Of a stretch of DNA of 64,000 nt, positions 8,414 through 18,267 are shown in pieces (positions within the stretch are counted from its first letter, which is position 1; the number at the start of each line of letters is the position of its first letter). The position numbers were made by a program, and so were the translations under genes. The notes under the pieces are model-generated. The model had not been told where the DNA came from and did not search any database. It was given only the letters and a program-made list of their open reading frames with translations. Source of the DNA: Termitidicoccus mucosus. GTDB taxonomy: Bacteria > Verrucomicrobiota > Verrucomicrobiia > Opitutales > Opitutaceae. The stretch is from contig NZ_CP109796.1 in NCBI RefSeq assembly GCF_038725785.1, forward strand, positions 1,922,001-1,986,000, read 5' to 3'.

Positions 8414-11400
8414 TTCATATAATCCGCCGATCTGATGGTTTTCACTGTCTTTGGATTAAACCAAAGCGCGCGCAGCGCGATGAGTGCGGCCGTCGCGGCA
8501 AAATACCACGGCGCGGTCGCCCCTCCGCCGCTCCCGCCTCCATTATTGTTGTTGCCATCGTTTCCCTGACCGCCCCCACCGCTTTGGGAGGCAAATGGAG
8601 TGGGCAGGAGCGTGGTGACCGAATCATCGGGCGCGATGCGGCGGATGACGGCATTACCCGTGTCGGCAACGAAGATATTTCCGGACATGTCGAGCGCCAG
8701 ACCGCGCGGATGGTCGAAGATGGAGTCGGTCCCAGCACCGGCCTGCATCCCGTGGGTCGGCCCCGGGCCGGGACGGCCCGCGATGGTGAGAACATCTCCG
8801 GTGGCGAGATTGAGTTCCCGGACCAGCGAGTTGCCCGTATCCGCTATATACAGATAGCCGCCGTCAACTTCGATGCCGCGCGGCGAGCGGAAGCGCGCCT
8901 GTGCCGTGGCATTCCCGTCCGCAAAGCCCTCCCCTCCGGCCATCCCTGCGAGGGTGCGCACGACAAACGTGCCCGGCGCGATGGCGCGGAGGGTGTGGTT
9001 GCCGGTGTCGGCGACGTAAATCGTTCCGGACCCGGCCACGGCGATGCCGGCGGGAAGCCGGAAGCGCGCCGCAATGCCGATGCCGTCCGCGCCGCCGGCA
9101 CTCCCGTCCGGCGCCCCCGCGATGGTGGACACACTGCCGGATGCGTTTATCATGCGAATGGCGTTGTTTTGCGTGTCAGCGACATAAATATTGCCAGCGG
9201 CGTCGGCCGCAACGGCTTCGGGGCCATTAAAACGCGCGGCGGCGCCCGTCCCGTCAACCGCACCGGGGGTGTAAGCGGAGCCGGCCAGAGTGGCCGCGAC
9301 CGCGCCGGATGAAAGGATGCGGATGACATGCGCATTGGCGTCCGCCACCACGAGCCGGCGGTCGGGCGTGACAGCCAGTCCGGCCAGCCTGTCGAAACGC
9401 GCCGCGGTGCCGGTGCCATTGACCATGCCCGTCGCTCCCGGCAAGCCTGCAAACGTGGACAACGTGCCGCTGACCGCGAGAAGCTGCACGGTGGAAAGCG
9501 AGTCATCCGCGATGTATAAATTGCCCGCCGCGTCCGCCGCCAGAGCGACGGGCCGCGGATAGCGATTGTCGTCCTCGACACGCAGCACGGCGGCATTGCT
9601 GTTAACCGGGGAGCCGACGCCGTTGGTCGCGACAAAGCGATACCGCCAGCCGGACATGCCCGCCTCTACACCGGAAATGCGCAGCGTGTCCGTGGTTGCG
9701 CCATTATATATACCACCATCGCCAATGGCCTGCCAAGTTGCCCCGGCGTCGGTCGTGAGCACCTGCCAGGCGTATTCCGCTGCCGGGACGCCAGCCGCAG
9801 ACGCGGTCAGCACCAAGTCGTGCCCATTGACCACAATCTGGTTCGAGAGCTGGCGCAGACCGGAGACGGGAGCCTCCCTGGCAAACCTCGTGCTGCTGCC
9901 CACGGATACTCCGCTTTGGGTAATGATGGTGACATGGCCTGTTTCCGGCACATTCGCGGGAATCGTGACAGTCAGCCTTTCCGCCGACTCGCGATGCCAT
10001 GCGGCAGGCTCATCGCCCACGAGCACGCCGGCCATATCGTAGAAATTCGCGCCTTCGATTGTAACCGTGCCGCCCGGCGCGACGGCGACGGGCGAAAATG
10101 ACGCGATGACGGGGCGCGCGGCGAGACTGGTGACCTGGCGGGATGCGGCGACGAGCGGTTCAAGGCGCAGGCGCTCGGTTTTCTGTCCGGGAGCCTCGGT
10201 GCCGAGCAGACGCATGAGGCCGGCGTTGTCCTGATAGGTGTCGTTCAGGTAGCAGAGAAGCTCCCAATGAATGTTGAGATCGAGGCGGTGGGCGACACGG
10301 AAATCGAGGAGATTTTGCGCGGCCATCCGCTGCTCCGTCACGCCGGACGCGCTGGCAAGACGATTGGCGATGACGGCGCGGTAGCTGAGGCGGTTGTGCT
10401 GGTTGGCAAGCTGGAGGCTCTGGATGCGCGCACGCTGCCGCGTGTCGGGCGGGGGCCGGGCGAGGGCGCGGGAAAGGATGGCATCGGTGATGTCGTAATC
10501 ATTTTCTGAATACAATTGGTCGGTAAGCTGGGTGACTTTCTGGCGGAAAAGGTCGAGGGGCGCGCCCATGGCGTGGATTTTCTCCACGTTTTTCATGATG
10601 CGGTCATTCCAGATTTGACGCCAGTAAGTGTAATAATCGCGAATATCGCCGGAGACCGCCCCGTAGGTGGCGAAGTATTCATTGTCCCAGTCGCTCATCG
10701 GGCGGTCGGGGCGATACATGGCGCGGGCCATGATGTAATTGGCGATCCCGGTGGTGGGCCAGAAGCCCCAGCAGGTATCGTAGTCGGTGCCGAGAAGGGC
10801 GAGGTGCTGGTTGCCCAATCGATATTTCTCGAACATGTGGCTTTCGAAACCGACGGGCATGCCGGTGTCCTGGCAGAGATCGTTGGGCCGGAGGAAGGCG
10901 GCGTTCGCGCCCATGTTTTTCCAATCGAGATAATACTGGTCGAGCTCTGCGAGAGGGACGGCGAGATTGGGAATGAGAAAGAGAAAGACGCCGTCCTTTA
11001 AGATTTCCCGGCGGGGCGGAAAGTTGTAGCGGCTGTAGGCGTAGAAGAGCACCCGCACCTTGCCGGAGCTTTCACCGGTCTCTTGCGCGTAGTGTTCGTC
11101 GAAAATCTTGCGCGCCTCGGTGAGGACGGCGTTGGCGAAATAAACATAACGGTCGGAGAGGACGCGGTCGTCAATGTCGAGGTTTTCCTCTCCGGGAAGC
11201 ACGACGTCAAGCGCCTGGCAGTTTTCGCAGCGGCAGTAGTTCCGGCTGTCGTTTTCAATGGCATTCACGTTGTAGCCAACATCCTTGATATTTTTCAGCG
11301 TGCCATCGTCGCGAAAGAAATGGTCGTGCGCGACCTGCCTGGCGACATCGGGATTGCTGACACAGAGTTTGATGCGGTCGGCGGCGCTGGCGCTGACGGG

Positions 11401-12204
11401 CCGGCGCTGGCCGTTTTTATTGAGGGCGAAATATTCGGGATGGGTGGCGCCGTATCTTGCCCACCACTGCGTGAAGGCATGGCCGTAGGAAAGATGGACG
11501 CTGCTCCCCATGCGCATGCGGCGCATCCAGATTTGCTCGTCAAGCTGGCGTCCGGCATATTCTTCGTCGGCAAACTGCATCCCGTCAGGAATGTTGCCGT
11601 CGGCACGGGCCATGTCGCGCATGTCGCTCTTGTAGGCGAGGCGGATTTTGCGCTGAATAAGCTTCGGACTCCAGGCGCCGTTTCCGATCTCGAGGGTAAG
11701 CGCGGTCTTCGACGCGTATGAAATCCCGGCCGCGCCAGGCTCGATCCAGGTGACACCGGCCTGTTTTTCCAGAAATTCATAAACGGCAAAGAGTGTGCCG
11801 GGGCGGGAATCGTTGTTGAGCGCAACCTCCTGCGCGGTGGCGCCGGAGGCGTCCTTGTCCTCGCCATAGAGCCAGACGCCGTCGGCGGCAATGCGCCAGC
11901 GCGCCTCCTCGGGCAGAAAGACCGCGCCGTCATCAGCGGGACGGATTCCCACGTATATAGGGAACATCCCGGACGGGGCAGTGCCGGTGCCGACTGGGAT
12001 GTCCATCCCGACAATGAGCTGCAAATGCGAACGCAACTCCTCCACGGCGTATTCCACCACCTTGGGGACCTTGCCGCCCGATGGCTTGACGATCGCGCAG
12101 GCAGAGATATCGAGGGGAACCGCGTCCCCGGCGGCGGACGCCATGAGCATGCCTGCGGCAAGCACAGGCATCGCGGCAATCCATTTTATTTTCATGTGGG
12201 GCAT
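8410..12204 (-). CDS. DUF4838 - TIG - Ig-like - NHL repeat surface protein with C-terminal sorting-like tag
   Basis: A 1264-residue multidomain protein. After a signal peptide (Met1 or Met4, 12195, could start it), residues about 30-690 form a complete DUF4838 region, including a C-x-C-x-x-C motif (YCRCENC, 323-329). Residues about 697-775 look like an IPT/TIG domain, about 780-878 an Ig-like domain, and about 885-1200 at least five NHL beta-propeller blades with repeated IYVADTGNHTLR-type strands. A Gly/Asn-rich linker (1208-1230) precedes P-W and a short hydrophobic helix (about 1233-1248) followed by basic residues, in the manner of exosortase or rhombosortase tags. The protein therefore probably sits on the outer membrane or surface, binding and processing glycan. 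The last 16 residues are longer than usual for such a tag. Translation is coupled to the next sulfatase. Confidence 0.85.
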   Translation of the reverse strand: MPHMKIKWIAAMPVLAAGMLMASAAGDAVPLDISACAIVKPSGGKVPKVVEYAVEELRSHLQLIVGMDIPVGTGTAPSGMFPIYVGIRPADDGAVFLPEEARWRIAADGVWLYGEDKDASGATAQEVALNNDSRPGTLFAVYEFLEKQAGVTWIEPGAAGISYASKTALTLEIGNGAWSPKLIQRKIRLAYKSDMRDMARADGNIPDGMQFADEEYAGRQLDEQIWMRRMRMGSSVHLSYGHAFTQWWARYGATHPEYFALNKNGQRRPVSASAADRIKLCVSNPDVARQVAHDHFFRDDGTLKNIKDVGYNVNAIENDSRNYCRCENCQALDVVLPGEENLDIDDRVLSDRYVYFANAVLTEARKIFDEHYAQETGESSGKVRVLFYAYSRYNFPPRREILKDGVFLFLIPNLAVPLAELDQYYLDWKNMGANAAFLRPNDLCQDTGMPVGFESHMFEKYRLGNQHLALLGTDYDTCWGFWPTTGIANYIMARAMYRPDRPMSDWDNEYFATYGAVSGDIRDYYTYWRQIWNDRIMKNVEKIHAMGAPLDLFRQKVTQLTDQLYSENDYDITDAILSRALARPPPDTRQRARIQSLQLANQHNRLSYRAVIANRLASASGVTEQRMAAQNLLDFRVAHRLDLNIHWELLCYLNDTYQDNAGLMRLLGTEAPGQKTERLRLEPLVAASRQVTSLAARPVIASFSPVAVAPGGTVTIEGANFYDMAGVLVGDEPAAWHRESAERLTVTIPANVPETGHVTIITQSGVSVGSSTRFAREAPVSGLRQLSNQIVVNGHDLVLTASAAGVPAAEYAWQVLTTDAGATWQAIGDGGIYNGATTDTLRISGVEAGMSGWRYRFVATNGVGSPVNSNAAVLRVEDDNRYPRPVALAADAAGNLYIADDSLSTVQLLAVSGTLSTFAGLPGATGMVNGTGTAARFDRLAGLAVTPDRRLVVADANAHVIRILSSGAVAATLAGSAYTPGAVDGTGAAARFNGPEAVAADAAGNIYVADTQNNAIRMINASGSVSTIAGAPDGSAGGADGIGIAARFRLPAGIAVAGSGTIYVADTGNHTLRAIAPGTFVVRTLAGMAGGEGFADGNATAQARFRSPRGIEVDGGYLYIADTGNSLVRELNLATGDVLTIAGRPGPGPTHGMQAGAGTDSIFDHPRGLALDMSGNIFVADTGNAVIRRIAPDDSVTTLLPTPFASQSGGGGQGNDGNNNNGGGSGGGATAPWYFAATAALIALRALWFNPKTVKTIRSADYMK

Positions 12205-12230
12205 TGCTTAATACGAACATGGCACGGCAC

Positions 12231-14333
12231 TCACGATACAGTGAGCGTGCCGATGCCATATATCCACGGATAATCAGCTCCGCTTTTCTGCAGACGGATT
12301 GTCACCAGTCCCTGTTGCTCCGCGCTGGAGTGACCGGAGGCAGGCGCGAGTTCGCACTCAAACCGTCCATTCTCGTCATATGCAACCGCGACCGCAGGCC
12401 CGCCATCGATGGCGAGTGACAATCCTGCGGACTTAGTCTTGTCGCCCTCCACGCGCAAACGTGCCCTGCCTCCCGGAGGAAGCGCCAGTTCGCATTCGAT
12501 AAAACCGTTGGGAAACACCCGGTTGCCAGCCGCGCGACTGACGCGTCCGCCTTCCAGTCGCGCGTGGCTGGCGTGCATATAACGTCGCACACGCCAGTCG
12601 TCCCCCACTCCGCCGCACACTATATAATCCACAATGCCGGGCATGGCTCTCCACCGCATCCGCTCGGCCAGTTCGGCGTCATACTCCATCCGCAGTAGCT
12701 GGATGATGCGCCAGAGCGGAGCCGCATAGGCGGCCTCGATGCAATCGTCCTGCGAGGCATCGTTGCTATATTCGTGACGATGCACCACGTGAGACTCGCT
12801 CGCCTTCCCCGCTTCAACCAGAGCCGCGCCGCCCAGCACCTGCTCAAAACAAGCGCGCGCCTCCGATATCTCCGCGGCCAGCGACGGGCTCCCTTGGACA
12901 AGGTCATCCATGTCGTTAAAATAGGCGCAGACACAGCGGGACCATTGATAAACCAATCGCGTGACCACGACTGCATTCCCCCATGCCGTGCGCGCGATTT
13001 CATATTCACCCGATGGCAAAGATTCCCTCAACGTGCCGAGCGCGGCCAGGTTCTTTTCCGCCAATTCCACCGCCATCGCCTTTTCCACCAGCAACGCCTC
13101 GCGCGACGGCGCGGTCCCCTCCGTTTTTATCCCCCACATGCCGATGTGCCGGGCAAGGTCGAACCCGGGTTTGAACAACGAGAGGATTCCGCTCGCCTTG
13201 ATCCATTTCAGCGCGGGATCAATGGGAAACGCATGGAAAATCACACATCCGGCGATAAAGTGGGTTTTCTTCACCATTTCGATGCCCTGCCGCATGATGT
13301 GCGTCATCTCCATGCCGCATGACTGCCAGCGTCGCGCCGACCACTCCTTCCAGATTTCTTCTGCCGTGGCATCGGCGTCACGAATCGCCCGGTCAAATGC
13401 CAGCAGGTTGACCGCCTGCGGCCCCTCGAATGTCGCATGACCGATTCGATCGACGCGAATCACATGCCGGCTCGCACCCGCCGCGCGGGCGTGGCGCACG
13501 CATTCAATCACCCGCTCCGGGTCCGCGGCCGGCAGATACCCCGCGCCCAGAAATTCGCCGATGCTGTCGTATTCCGCGGAAAGCGCCGCATGCCCGGATC
13601 TCCGCAAATATCCGTTCATCGGCAGGAATGGGCTGAAATCATAGGGGGTTATCTTTGTCTCAATTTCAAGCTTGTGGCGCGCGTCAACCCTCTCCACTCC
13701 TGCCAGAATGTCTTCATAGTCCCGGCCAATCGAACCAAAACTGCGCAGTATGAAACGTTTTCCGAGCTGCTCCAGCTCCTCCGCAAAAGTAGTGATTATT
13801 TTTTCGATCACCAGCGGCGGTGAATAACGCTCCTGGTTTGAATTATGTATGACGGAATAGTTGGACTCGGTCAGTGTAAGCACGAGGCCGTCCATGTCCG
13901 GAACATGGTCAAAGAATTCCCGAATTTTGGAGCGGAGCAATTCGTGATAGGCCGCGCCCAGCAGATCAAACTCGCCGTCCGCGTCGAGCAGTCCCCGCAC
14001 TGTCGCCACCACCTCAGGCGGCACCATTACCTCGCGGTGCCAGTAATAAACCGGCCGTCCGGATTGGCGGGCCAGGCCGACCACTTCGTTTAGTGCGGCA
14101 ATGGTCGCGCCGGTTTCCGCAAAATCGAGCATGGCGGCTGCCTCCGGATAATCCCGGAACCGGATCGCCCCTTCCAGGCCGCCGGTGGAGGAATGCGCAT
14201 CGCCGCAAATTTCAAAACTATCCACATGATAATCCGCCGCCGCGGCCATGACCGCGCGCATGTAGGACGCATCAGGCTTCACCGGATGCATGAGGGACCA
14301 TGTTATTTCGGGATGTTTCCTTGGCGTATTCAT
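12231..14333 (-). CDS. uncharacterised cytoplasmic protein, glycoside-hydrolase-like (GH67-related?)
   Basis: A 700-residue protein with no signal peptide, so it probably acts in the cytoplasm on imported oligosaccharides. The first about 330 residues show TIM-barrel-like alternation with strand-end motifs VYYWHREV (about 95-102) and LTLTESNY (about 152-159), where E156 is a candidate catalytic acid. This resembles alpha-glucuronidase (GH67-type) barrels. A helical middle follows (340-560), then a C-terminal beta-sandwich-like part (about 590-700). The gene lies 10 bp from the symporter gene and 26 bp from the DUF4838-NHL gene, so a shared transcript is near certain. Function is not recognised directly. 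A uronidase role is inferred from the neighbours and fold pattern. Confidence 0.82.
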   Translation of the reverse strand: MNTPRKHPEITWSLMHPVKPDASYMRAVMAAAADYHVDSFEICGDAHSSTGGLEGAIRFRDYPEAAAMLDFAETGATIAALNEVVGLARQSGRPVYYWHREVMVPPEVVATVRGLLDADGEFDLLGAAYHELLRSKIREFFDHVPDMDGLVLTLTESNYSVIHNSNQERYSPPLVIEKIITTFAEELEQLGKRFILRSFGSIGRDYEDILAGVERVDARHKLEIETKITPYDFSPFLPMNGYLRRSGHAALSAEYDSIGEFLGAGYLPAADPERVIECVRHARAAGASRHVIRVDRIGHATFEGPQAVNLLAFDRAIRDADATAEEIWKEWSARRWQSCGMEMTHIMRQGIEMVKKTHFIAGCVIFHAFPIDPALKWIKASGILSLFKPGFDLARHIGMWGIKTEGTAPSREALLVEKAMAVELAEKNLAALGTLRESLPSGEYEIARTAWGNAVVVTRLVYQWSRCVCAYFNDMDDLVQGSPSLAAEISEARACFEQVLGGAALVEAGKASESHVVHRHEYSNDASQDDCIEAAYAAPLWRIIQLLRMEYDAELAERMRWRAMPGIVDYIVCGGVGDDWRVRRYMHASHARLEGGRVSRAAGNRVFPNGFIECELALPPGGRARLRVEGDKTKSAGLSLAIDGGPAVAVAYDENGRFECELAPASGHSSAEQQGLVTIRLQKSGADYPWIYGIGTLTVS

Positions 14334-14343
14334 TTATTTGAAT

Positions 14344-16377
14344 TCAGGGTGTCAGCCACTTCATCACTCCTATAAACACAGCCAGAATGGCTGCGGTCAT
14401 CGCGCAGCATAGGACAAATCCGATTGTATCCACCCGATTCCACCGGGTGAACTCCCACGACGTGTCCCGGAAAAGCTTTGTGTGATCCATGCGCGAAGGA
14501 TTCCTGCGCGTCTTTTCCATCTCCGCGGCGTCGAGTTCCGGGGTGTCGGCCACGGGAGTCTTCATTTTCCCAAAGAACGCGTCCACCCGCTCCTTGTCGG
14601 GTTTCCGCGTGAACAGGCTCACAATGACCACTAGGAACACGGGAAGGAGTGCATCCACGAAGAATCTCGCGGCGAAGCGCCCTCCCGCGGTGAAGTGCGC
14701 CGGATTCATCCCGAGCGCACGGAGCACCAAGAGTTCGGTATGCAGCCGTCCGCGTCCCTCAAGCCGGCTTTCGGAATCCTCGGGATTTGCACGCACCACG
14801 GACTCGAAATACACCGGAACGGGACGCCCGGCCGCATCCACTGTGCGCGTGACCAGCATGGAATTGTGGGCCAAAACCGGGAGTTTATGTGCGAATACGG
14901 GAAAAAGAATATTGATGAACGCCCCTCCCAGAACCGCCACCCAGACCGCCTTGGCTGTCACCTTGCGCCAGATAAACATCATCAAAATTGCCGCGCCGAA
15001 CGGCACATTTATGGTCATGGCAAACTGCAGCACGACATAGATGCTCTCCAGTTGCGTCGCCACGAGCACGCCGAGCATCAGAATCACAACCAGCGTCCAG
15101 CGGCCGGCCCTTACCGTTTCCGCATCAGTCAAGTCCTTCCTCAGCATTCCGTAGATGTTGCGCGCGAACAATGCCGAGACTGCCATGCCTTGCGAGGCGA
15201 CCGTGGACATGTTGGCCGCGAGGATGCCGGCAAACATCAATCCCAACAATCCGGGCCCCAGCAGCCGCCGTGACATCGCCCCCCACACCATGTCCGGGTC
15301 CGCCAAGATATCGTGACCCGAAAACAATACGATGCCAATCAATCCGCATATCGCCCAGACGACGGTAAGGATGCGCTTGCCAAACGTGCCGGTGACGGCC
15401 CCGAAGCGGGCCGCGTATTCGTTGCGCGCAGAGCCGGCGACCGCCATGTTATTCGGCAGGGCATGGGCCTGCATGAAGGTTGCCGCCAGAATGGCCAGAA
15501 TCGTCCAGACGGTGAAATCCGTGTCGCCGCTGCCGCCAAAGACGTTGAGCATGGCGGCCGGAACCCTCTCGCCGATCTGGTCCCAGCCGCCCATGGCCGC
15601 AAGCCCGGTTGGAATCAGCAATATTGAAAAAATTATGATCAAGATCCCCTGAAAGGCGTCGGTCATGGCGGTCGCGCTCATGCCTCCAAGCACAATATAG
15701 AATCCCACGGCGAGCGTGTAGATGATATAAAATACCCACGGATTAAGCGCGGTGACATAATCGGTCAGCTCGTTGCGCGCCAGCTTTTCACGCAGCACGG
15801 CCAGATGAGCCTGGCCGCCGGCATCAAGCATCCCGCCCTCGCGAATCGCCGCCTCGTATTTGATGAGCTGCTTATAATCGTCGACCGACTGGCGCTCCCG
15901 GGCGGTCCACTCCGCCTCCGGCTTGGTGATGAGCGCGGCGGATATCTTGTAGGAGACCAGATTACCGAACGCCATCGTGACCGTCACCGCCATGATGATC
16001 TGGAACGACGCGTAGAACAACGCGAGCCGGCGGCTGCCGAGCCGGTCCCAGAACAGATCAGCCATGGTCGTGAGACGCACGCGGCGCAGCCACGGATAAA
16101 AAAACCAGTAATAGGGATTCAGGAATATCATCTGCAATCCCATCCAGACTCCGGCCACGCCTTGTTTATAAACGATGCTAGCCGTGCTGACCGTGTCGTT
16201 GGCCGCGACCGCGTTCCCGAAATTGAGGAAGAATTGGTAAATCGTCCCGAGTTTGCGCCCGGCAAGGAAATATCCCTCGCCCGAGGCCGCGTGCTTGGCG
16301 GTTATCTTTCCGATAACAATGAGCATCGCGAAATAGGCGACGAGGATTATGCAATCAAGATAGTGGAGATTGGCCAT
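14344..16377 (-). CDS. sodium:solute symporter (SSS family)
   Basis: A 677-residue membrane protein with about 14-15 hydrophobic helices, predicted to import a sugar, uronate or other organic solute with sodium. Typical SSS features are the N-terminal LDCIILVAYF helix, the YFLAGRKLG motif (about residues 35-43) and a conserved helix with MFAGILAANMSTVASQG. A long hydrophilic insert around 175-210 and an extended C-terminal segment (about 560-640) before the last helix match the large SSS transporters common in polysaccharide-utilisation clusters of Planctomycetota and Verrucomicrobiota. It is the only transporter in the degradation operon and no SusC/D pair is present. It therefore probably brings in monomers or short products released outside. 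Confidence 0.92.
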   Translation of the reverse strand: MANLHYLDCIILVAYFAMLIVIGKITAKHAASGEGYFLAGRKLGTIYQFFLNFGNAVAANDTVSTASIVYKQGVAGVWMGLQMIFLNPYYWFFYPWLRRVRLTTMADLFWDRLGSRRLALFYASFQIIMAVTVTMAFGNLVSYKISAALITKPEAEWTARERQSVDDYKQLIKYEAAIREGGMLDAGGQAHLAVLREKLARNELTDYVTALNPWVFYIIYTLAVGFYIVLGGMSATAMTDAFQGILIIIFSILLIPTGLAAMGGWDQIGERVPAAMLNVFGGSGDTDFTVWTILAILAATFMQAHALPNNMAVAGSARNEYAARFGAVTGTFGKRILTVVWAICGLIGIVLFSGHDILADPDMVWGAMSRRLLGPGLLGLMFAGILAANMSTVASQGMAVSALFARNIYGMLRKDLTDAETVRAGRWTLVVILMLGVLVATQLESIYVVLQFAMTINVPFGAAILMMFIWRKVTAKAVWVAVLGGAFINILFPVFAHKLPVLAHNSMLVTRTVDAAGRPVPVYFESVVRANPEDSESRLEGRGRLHTELLVLRALGMNPAHFTAGGRFAARFFVDALLPVFLVVIVSLFTRKPDKERVDAFFGKMKTPVADTPELDAAEMEKTRRNPSRMDHTKLFRDTSWEFTRWNRVDTIGFVLCCAMTAAILAVFIGVMKWLTP

Positions 16378-16410
16378 GGTGATTTTGTCAGGAAAAATTT
16401 TGCATGTCCC

Positions 16411-18057
16411 TCAGCGGTCGTTTCCGGTTATGTAAAAAGCGCGCTCCACCGCCGCCGCCGCCGAAACGGGATCAGCGCCTCCCCGGCCCAGTTGCCATGC
16501 GGTCACGGTCACCTTTACCGGCAGCCTCGCGCGCGGCGGCAACGTCAGCAGCACGAGCCGGCCATCGACAACCTTGGCCGGGCCGGAGCGGACAAAATAA
16601 TACACGGGCAGCCCGGCGCTGGATTTTGCATCAAGGGGAATTTCGCCTGTCCCGGCGCGACAATCCTTCAAGGACGGAAAATCAATCCGCTGCGGTCTGC
16701 CTTTATGCATGGGAACCACAAAACGCGCCGGTTGCACCGAAGGACGGAACCGATCGTCGCCCGGATGACGCACCAGGACGAATTCGGGGACCTCTGGCCA
16801 GCCACGGTTGAGTCTGATGCGATATGTGCCGTCGGGTCCCGCGTCAAAGACTCCGGAAACACGCTCGATCGTGCGCTGCCCTCCGGCGGCGTGGCCAAAC
16901 TTCATGCCTGCCTGTTCGAAATTTCCCGGCAGCTCGTCGAGAAAGGTCGTTTCAATGCGCTTTATGGTGATGCCGTCCCCGGCATATTCGCATTCGACTG
17001 GAACGAGATGGGAGGTGATTTCGACAGGAGAACCATCGAGTCTGGCAAATGCGACGATCTGATTTTCGCGCTGCCAGCGACCGGAATGGCTCATGAACTC
17101 GACCGCGCCTTTTGCGGTTTCCCTGTCAATAAAGAAGGGGGCATGGCGGAGTTCACCGGCGGCCTCGGCATAACGTGTGATTTCCAGCGGCAGCACGGGT
17201 AGCGGAAGCTGCATATCCACGACATATCCGTCATCCGGGGAAATGGGGCGCAGAGTGCCGTCGGATTTCAGGCGATACGCGGCGGTCCGCTCAATATAGA
17301 GCGCGAGGAACCGCATGTACGGTTCGCTGAAATCGAAATGTCCGCAGCCATATTCCTCCACATAGGAAACCGGGCGGAAACGGACGGTCTGCACCTCGCG
17401 CACGGCCCTCAGCACATTCAGCGCGGAGCCGTTTGTCCTCCAGTCCTGCTCGGGCTGGCGCCACTCGGGGAAATGCCCGCCCGAATATAAAACGGGGCCT
17501 TCATATTTATCAAATTCCGGATACGAAAAACCGCCCTTGGCCGAGATGACTGCGATGGTGCGTTCCGGGCGCGCCTCCGCGAGCCGATGCGCAAAGATGG
17601 TGGTGGACGAGTGGCCAAAGGTAATCCACGGCGCGCCGGCAAGCTCGGTGTAGCCGGAAAGGGCGGCGAGTTTGTCCAGCATGTCCTGCTGCACGGCGAT
17701 GGAACGCTCGCGATCCTGCTTGTAACGCATGTCGAGAGCCGGATTCGTCCAGACAATGGCGATGTCGTTTTTTGCGCACGCCCCGCGGATGGCCGGATGC
17801 TCGACCAGGATTTGCTCACCCACGTTCTGGTGAGCCAGCAAAAGGCCGCGCACTTTCCGGCAAGAAGGCGGAATCCAGAGATATGCGGTGAAATCATAAG
17901 GTTTTTTGCTGCCAAGTCCCTGATTGCTGAGTGTGACACTGAATTGAAACTCCCCGTCGGCGCACCCCGGCGGGGATGCGGTTGAGCGCGCTCCACTGCC
18001 GATTGCCAGCATTGCCAGAATAATGAGGGCGGGCCGACGGTGACCTTGGAATTTCAT
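16411..18057 (-). CDS. secreted alpha/beta-hydrolase-like protein, first gene of degradation operon
   Basis: A 548-residue protein. Starting at 18057 gives a signal peptide (MKFQGHRRPALIILAMLAIG). A start at 18126 would add 23 residues ahead of it. The first about 290 residues look like an alpha/beta-hydrolase: an oxyanion-type strand (GLLLAHQNVG), a nucleophile elbow GHSST (Ser150) and a candidate catalytic His240 in CGHFDFS. The C-terminal half is beta-rich, perhaps a carbohydrate-binding or immunoglobulin-like module. It probably cleaves an ester on the glycan. The family is not one I can name. The gene opens the minus-strand operon, 33 bp before the symporter, and follows the IclR gene after 210 bp, which leaves room for its own promoter. 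Confidence 0.72.
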   Translation of the reverse strand: MKFQGHRRPALIILAMLAIGSGARSTASPPGCADGEFQFSVTLSNQGLGSKKPYDFTAYLWIPPSCRKVRGLLLAHQNVGEQILVEHPAIRGACAKNDIAIVWTNPALDMRYKQDRERSIAVQQDMLDKLAALSGYTELAGAPWITFGHSSTTIFAHRLAEARPERTIAVISAKGGFSYPEFDKYEGPVLYSGGHFPEWRQPEQDWRTNGSALNVLRAVREVQTVRFRPVSYVEEYGCGHFDFSEPYMRFLALYIERTAAYRLKSDGTLRPISPDDGYVVDMQLPLPVLPLEITRYAEAAGELRHAPFFIDRETAKGAVEFMSHSGRWQRENQIVAFARLDGSPVEITSHLVPVECEYAGDGITIKRIETTFLDELPGNFEQAGMKFGHAAGGQRTIERVSGVFDAGPDGTYRIRLNRGWPEVPEFVLVRHPGDDRFRPSVQPARFVVPMHKGRPQRIDFPSLKDCRAGTGEIPLDAKSSAGLPVYYFVRSGPAKVVDGRLVLLTLPPRARLPVKVTVTAWQLGRGGADPVSAAAAVERAFYITGNDR

Positions 18058-18267
18058 TTCAGTTTTGGGTTTGGTTGATTGGGATGCTGCCACCCATGTT
18101 ACTCGTGTCCGTGCATGGCGCGGCATGCTTCACGCACGGAGATGAAGCTGCCAAAATCCATCGCCCGGAATATCAGGACATGGGCTGGATGTTATTATAA
18201 GAATGAAACCGGACTATCTGATGAATGATATTAAGGGGTTATAAAATTATGATTCGCCGCCAGTTTG
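18058..18267 (-). promoter_or_regulatory. probable promoter region of the minus-strand degradation operon
   Basis: This 210-bp gap separates the IclR stop from the first gene of the 15-kb operon. It is AT-richer near 18185-18250 and contains a 7-bp inverted repeat TCCGTGC / GCACGGA (18108-18114 and 18134-18140) with a 19-nt loop. That repeat could be an operator or part of a terminator of the IclR transcript. I see no convincing -35/-10 pair. Confidence 0.35.
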
